NCBI GenBank assembly: GCA_017504485.1
Contig: JAFVRC010000014.1
Coordinates: 1-64,000 of the forward strand
Length of the DNA: 64,000 nucleotides
Direction of reading: 5' to 3'
Source: Alistipes sp.
GTDB taxonomy: Bacteria; Bacteroidota; Bacteroidia; Bacteroidales; Rikenellaceae
This document shows, piece by piece, positions 61,001 to 64,000 of this stretch. Below the pieces are notes generated by a model. That model ran no database searches, had not been told where the DNA came from, and was given only the letters and a program-made list of their open reading frames with translations. Position 1 is the first letter of the stretch. The number at the start of each line of letters is the position of its first letter. Position numbers and translations under genes: made by a program.

Positions 61001-62680
61001 GCCACCGATTTGGAGCACCTTACCGAGCTTGGCCGTCTCCTCAATCACACAACGAGCACGGTTCTCGCAGTTCTTCATCAAGGCATCGTATGCCATCGTC
61101 GAGGCGATACCACCGTATGTGAGGTCACCCGAGAATGCGCCGTCGAAGTCGAGCAGACCGTAGTTCTTACAGCCAATCGTCTTGGCGTAGCAGTACGACA
61201 CGATACCGCCGGCATTAAGGCGGATGCGGGAATTGACGAAGTCGTCTGCCCATACGATCTTACCATTGTTCACGCAATCGACAATCTGCGAGTCGATAGG
61301 AGCATCCCACACGTCGGTGTATGCCACCAGACCTGCTACATACATGGTTTGGTTACGCGACGTGTTGGTCGAAGCGACCTTGATGTACACCTCGGCATTG
61401 TTCGTACAGCCCGACACTAATGCATTGTAGAAGTTACCAAACATACCCGCCACACGAACATCTGCCTTGTGATTAGGGTTATTATAGGTTACCGTACCGC
61501 TGGTCACACAGTTGATAGCTTGGCCATTCTCATTGATTTGGCGGGCGATGATACCCAGACGGTCCTGCGATGTCTCGACGATGTTACCCTCGACATAGAG
61601 GTTAAGCAGCGTACCCGACATATAGTTGAAGAGCGGAGCCTTGAGGCCACGAATCACATACTCGTTACCGTTGAGCGTCTTCTTGAAGTCGCTGATTGGC
61701 GTCCACTCCATCTCCGACATATCGATATCGTTGGTCAGCACAGCGGTCTCCCATGTGAAAGTATTGCTCTTAATCTTTGCGGCAAACTCAATAAGGTCCT
61801 CAGCCGAGCTGATAAGATATACCTCTGCCGATGGAACGAACTCCACGGTCTCGAACTCACGCACGACACCCGCCTTAAGCGCCTTCTCGCCATCAGCCGC
61901 AAACGACAGCTCCATCGAGCCACCATCAGCAGCTACGACCGTAGCCTTGAAACCCTCGTACTCACCGGCCGGAATGGCGATGTAGAACACCGACTCCGAC
62001 TCTCCGAGCTCGAAGCCCTCGGGCAGCAGGTAGGAGATAACCTTCTGCGCACCTACGCGCGGCGTAAGCTCGCCCGTCGTGCAATTCACATCATAGGCAC
62101 CCGAGATTGGAGCATTGTCCGTCGTCGAGAGGGCGATATACTTCAGGCCCAGAGCACCCTTACCTGCCGGCATCTTCATCGAGATACGCACGATGGACGA
62201 CAAGTGTCGGAGAGTCGCATCCTCGAAGCCGGAGGCTACGCCGCACATTGGCGTGCTCTCGGGCGCGAAGGTGCCCTCGACATAATCCTGCGTCGGAGCG
62301 AAATAGACAGGGAACTTACCCGGCTCCTCCGACTCTCCCAAATCATTCGCCGGATAGACGATGTGGTACGGCAGCGAGATGTCAGCGCTGTTGATACGGA
62401 ACACCGCCTGCGACGGATTCTCCTCGTCGATTTCTGCCTGCTCCGAGTTATCGCCGTTGATATCCACCTTGTCGCCTGCTGACCAAACGACCGGATACTT
62501 GCTCAACTCGGTAGGCTCACCAAACGAGGTTCGCATTGTTGGGTCAGCAAGCGTGAGACGGAGCTCATTTTTAGCCGACTGACCGAAATCAATGCTTACC
62601 AGATCCTCGGTTGTATCGGTCGTACAGCCTATGGCCGCGAGCGCAACAACCGCAGTGAGTAGTTTAGCAAAACTTTTCAT
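58022..62680 (-). CDS. Giant lipoprotein: fimbrillin-like N-terminus and about 26 GLUG-like repeats
   Basis: About 1,552 aa, lipobox LAAIGC. Residues about 30-290 are fimbrillin-like (WSAGDKVDINGD, YHIVYPANDLGES, VFYIAIPAGEYEGFKATVV). From about 290 on, some 26 repeats of roughly 40-50 residues follow the pattern C.N.G.(V/I)......GG(V/I).G, predicted to fold as a beta-helix stalk. The last 25 residues are Pro/Glu/Gln-rich (QPEQPEQPEQPEGG). I use the second of two adjacent ATGs. A paralogue is encoded just upstream. A surface adhesin or glycan-binding stalk is likely; the ligand is unknown. Confidence 0.75.
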   Translation of the reverse strand: MKSFAKLLTAVVALAAIGCTTDTTEDLVSIDFGQSAKNELRLTLADPTMRTSFGEPTELSKYPVVWSAGDKVDINGDNSEQAEIDEENPSQAVFRINSADISLPYHIVYPANDLGESEEPGKFPVYFAPTQDYVEGTFAPESTPMCGVASGFEDATLRHLSSIVRISMKMPAGKGALGLKYIALSTTDNAPISGAYDVNCTTGELTPRVGAQKVISYLLPEGFELGESESVFYIAIPAGEYEGFKATVVAADGGSMELSFAADGEKALKAGVVREFETVEFVPSAEVYLISSAEDLIEFAAKIKSNTFTWETAVLTNDIDMSEMEWTPISDFKKTLNGNEYVIRGLKAPLFNYMSGTLLNLYVEGNIVETSQDRLGIIARQINENGQAINCVTSGTVTYNNPNHKADVRVAGMFGNFYNALVSGCTNNAEVYIKVASTNTSRNQTMYVAGLVAYTDVWDAPIDSQIVDCVNNGKIVWADDFVNSRIRLNAGGIVSYCYAKTIGCKNYGLLDFDGAFSGDLTYGGIASTMAYDALMKNCENRARCVIEETAKLGKVLQIGGLAGNVSGGAKIETSSNYGLFEFNGTLDALDNTSTSTFYIGGLVGSLGAPINGCNSYGDLVINGRIRGARATNAIQVGGVVASANADVINCQNYGDVTVAYTIDMEDMDADGSGTSCIGGVVGSLQNGALTNSSNLGNVTYNAKTRGAVYVGGVLGRAEAGTNRSISMSGCTNGQAGSTDGKVVFAGETFGLDLPNDASSICMGGVIGGYLKAETAPTGCTNYGDVEFLGKTYSKADYNDLGGVAGFVASNSTEIISNFENHGNVKFESDLVARLFMGGCLGRNSSAGQAVTGLTNTGNLSFKGTCTGDSAIGGCQGYSYNSTHNSALNNLNNSGDISFEGTVTGGQMDMGGCTGFAYNVCDAVNSGNIYSKGLATTDNNGLSVGGVSGRIWHHIHDASNSGNIVFDVVGIPDDADRCTEPMCVGGVVAYVATDTTAALEMTFVNMTNSGNITVNGGPRTVKNLTHDELANVYNYNGRRDYYYYNRINIAGVIGRIRHVAGNVNMTTLVEECHNTGNIHMPNALYASSVSLAGIVGDISVAKLTYRNCTNGKLNSKEHGNITVEGPSGENNQFLHMAGHIGFIYQQTATLADYTISDCTNYGSFHLSDSSCMEHPSAGGIIANLMSTLSGTDYQLKILVERCKNYGNISRRSKSHQATQSFAGGIVGLVGALNTSYESLSATDFECRECENYGDIQFDPSVENGPVEYGLGDYSAGGIVGYMHGGVEPNRDAGAQLASDFHLPTVKSCRNYGNIYGWCGCLGGLVGYQRSYGRVVGTPDSYCVNEGNVGLRFDSTNNIITSPSYYLVSVDGVLVSSYVGGIVGYSYEGSATPTNDVAGTAHNECWVEYCINRGNVGGVTNVGGITGRGTSGLRAGRQTKYCMSSGAIYGFGGKAGSISGEIPATDSYGDLRGMATECAAGGRVVRGEVGNDVLPDNFYNYIYGQNANNSGRNEYWDGVSPTSWQPQPEQPEQPEQPEGGENTETPDNSENIGE

Positions 62681-62752
62681 CATGTTGGTTAAAATAGTTA
62701 ATAATTAATTGTTTATTGAGTTTATTTTCTGTTTTCGAAGCTCACAAGCAGA

Positions 62753-62896
62753 CTAATAGTAGAGTTCGCCCTCCTCGGTTTCGAGGTCGCCGAGGCCCAA
62801 CGAGTTACCAAATCCACACTCCACGCGGGCTACGAGAAGCTCCACACGAGGAGCTTCGTAGTCCGATACCTTATTTATATTATATATATAGTTCAT
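62753..62896 (-). CDS. Small 47-residue protein of a Bacteroidales surface locus
   Basis: This frame opens at 62896 and ends TAG at 62753. It encodes MNYIYNINKV..., then YEAPRVELLVARVECGFG, and ends GDLETEEGELYY. The YEAPxVE...V.CGF...G pattern is one I recall from many short hypothetical proteins beside fimbrillin, BACON and SusCD loci in Bacteroides and Alistipes. It is not a shadow, since it fills the gap between two repeat genes on the same strand, 21 bp after the stop of the upstream gene. Function unknown. Confidence 0.65.
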   Translation of the reverse strand: MNYIYNINKVSDYEAPRVELLVARVECGFGNSLGLGDLETEEGELYY

Positions 62897-62917
62897 ATCA
62901 AAAAATGTTTTTCAGTG

Positions 62918-64000
62918 TTAGTCAAGTGCCTCGGCGATATCAACGATAAGTTGATGTTCAGGCTCGACCGGAGTATTGTCAGTCGGATTATATGTCCATG
63001 GGCCACACGCACCATATATCTCCGGAGTGTCAAGGTCGTCATAGAGCTCGCTCCAAATAAGTTCCGTCACGCCATTGCCCGATACATCGTGTGCCATGGA
63101 GGCACCTATGGTATTCTTACCCGATTCATTTATTATAATATCATCCGTAAGACCACCGACAGCACCTACATACGCCTTGCCCGTCACGCTTTGGGCACGC
63201 AGGCGCAACATACCATTCTGCGTATTGTTGTAGGTATTGGCTTTAGTTGTCACGTTCTTGGTACCGGCAAGACCGGCGATACCACCAAGATAGAGATTGC
63301 CGTTGATTGTGCCAAGCACCTCAACAACGCCATCATTCACAGCCGTTACAGTATTGGAAACTGCCATTCCGCAGACGCCACCAATCATCGAGTGTCCACT
63401 CAACACTGCCGACTTGGCAATAACAACCTTACCGTAGTTGTGGTTCGTTCCGTCATTATCATTCGGCGAACGATAAGCAAATACGCCGCCGATACACTGG
63501 TGCGAGGTCTCCAGCGTGCCGTTGATGGTAAGCGTACCGTGATTCTCGCTCTTTGCGCGGCCCGACGTCACGGTACGGCCCGTACATCCGGCAATCCAGC
63601 AGTCGCGCGTGCCCTTAACCGAGCCATTAATCTCGAGGTCACCGCGGTTAACCTCGGTCGTGGCGTAGCCGTTACGATAGCCGGCAATACCGCCAAACCA
63701 AATACCCATACACGTTGCCGTCTTATCGAAGACCACCTTACCCGTGTTAGTATGGTTTTTATTGGTATCGGCATTAGAATTATTTGCCTGACCTACAATA
63801 CCACCCATATATACCGTCTTTGGCTGCGTAGCAGTGCTCGAGCCGCCGCGATAGGTCACATTACCCGAGTTGGTAGTATAGGTGTTATTACCTGCCGTGT
63901 AGCCGATAATACCGCCCACGTGAACGGCCTGGCCCGTTGCGGAGAATGTTGCCGTTGCGTCGATATCGCCGGCATTGGTACATTGCGTAACGGCCAACAC
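62918..64000 (-). CDS. GLUG-like repeat protein (partial; N-terminus beyond the window)
   Basis: 360 residues are seen, reading in from the right edge. About eight repeats of the form (T/N).G.(V/L).(I/V)...GG(I/V).G match the downstream giant protein, so this is probably a second fimbrillin-repeat lipoprotein. The C-terminal 60 residues (ELIWSELYDDLDTPEIYGACGPWTY...) differ and may form a cap. The ATG near the window edge is within the repeats and is not the true start. It ends 21 bp before the small-protein ATG. Confidence 0.7.
   Translation of the reverse strand: MLAVTQCTNAGDIDATATFSATGQAVHVGGIIGYTAGNNTYTTNSGNVTYRGGSSTATQPKTVYMGGIVGQANNSNADTNKNHTNTGKVVFDKTATCMGIWFGGIAGYRNGYATTEVNRGDLEINGSVKGTRDCWIAGCTGRTVTSGRAKSENHGTLTINGTLETSHQCIGGVFAYRSPNDNDGTNHNYGKVVIAKSAVLSGHSMIGGVCGMAVSNTVTAVNDGVVEVLGTINGNLYLGGIAGLAGTKNVTTKANTYNNTQNGMLRLRAQSVTGKAYVGAVGGLTDDIIINESGKNTIGASMAHDVSGNGVTELIWSELYDDLDTPEIYGACGPWTYNPTDNTPVEPEHQLIVDIAEALD

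Noticed and set aside
58022-62680. CRISPR-like or satellite repeat at DNA level
   Set aside because: The repetition is a protein-level pattern of about 40-50 residues with diverged DNA; no regularly spaced identical repeats exist.
49365-64000. Complete polysaccharide utilisation locus with its own regulator
   Set aside because: No hybrid two-component system, ECF sigma/anti-sigma pair, or SusR-type gene is visible within the window, and the neighbouring GH operon has a separate promoter.

Overview
The window looks like chromosome from a gut Bacteroidales bacterium, most likely an Alistipes-type Rikenellaceae. The genus is an inference. The supporting signs are the Bacteroidetes -7 box TAnnTTTG in front of many units, a SusC/SusD pair, BACON and fimbrillin-like lipoproteins, a gldE-type gene next to the dcw genes, and GC-rich third codon positions.

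Layout. 1-3047: the 3' end of an unknown gene, a small terminated transcript, a YhcC-type radical SAM gene, then cdd, an RluA-family pseudouridine synthase and dtd. 3069-17554: the striking part, 18 consecutive same-strand genes (called Nuc1 to Nuc18 here) that all encode exported S1/P1-nuclease-superfamily proteins of about 255-280 residues. They fall into nine class A genes that keep all nine P1 zinc ligands and nine class B genes that have lost part or nearly all of them. The order is A B A B A B A B A B A B B A A B A B. I see no convincing promoter or terminator inside the array, so it may be one transcript running on from cdd, rlu and dtd, closed by hairpins at 17632-17711. 17771-26032: murG-murC-ftsQ-ftsA-ftsZ-gldE-PPTase, a dcw cluster cut off upstream of murG; FtsQ carries an extra charged helical block and FtsA a long Thr/Pro linker. 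26057-37238: a MATE exporter, the convergent YfhO-ftsX-DUF3098 unit, a polyprenyl diphosphate synthase, a FucP-type sugar transporter, an outer-membrane barrel candidate, tRNA-Leu(GAG), a lipoprotein, a MarC-family protein and a PepSY-like periplasmic protein. 37461-39026: glycerol-3-phosphate dehydrogenase.

39103-49162 holds three adjacent tandem duplications: two GH50-like glycoside hydrolases, two DUF5696-like TIM-barrel lipoproteins and, divergently, two secreted endonuclease/exonuclease/phosphatase-fold proteins. 49365-64000 (all minus strand, running off the right edge) is a surface nutrient-binding locus: giant repeat lipoproteins, a 47-residue small protein, fimbrillin-like and BACON lipoproteins, then SusC, SusD and two more lipoproteins.

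Working model for the array (inference): the cell exports a mixed set of zinc-dependent S1/P1-type hydrolases and related pseudoenzymes. The pairwise A-B order suggests that duplication and selection acted on a two-gene unit, which would fit A/B partnership, substrate presentation or regulation by the inactive partner. No activity or interaction can be shown from sequence alone.
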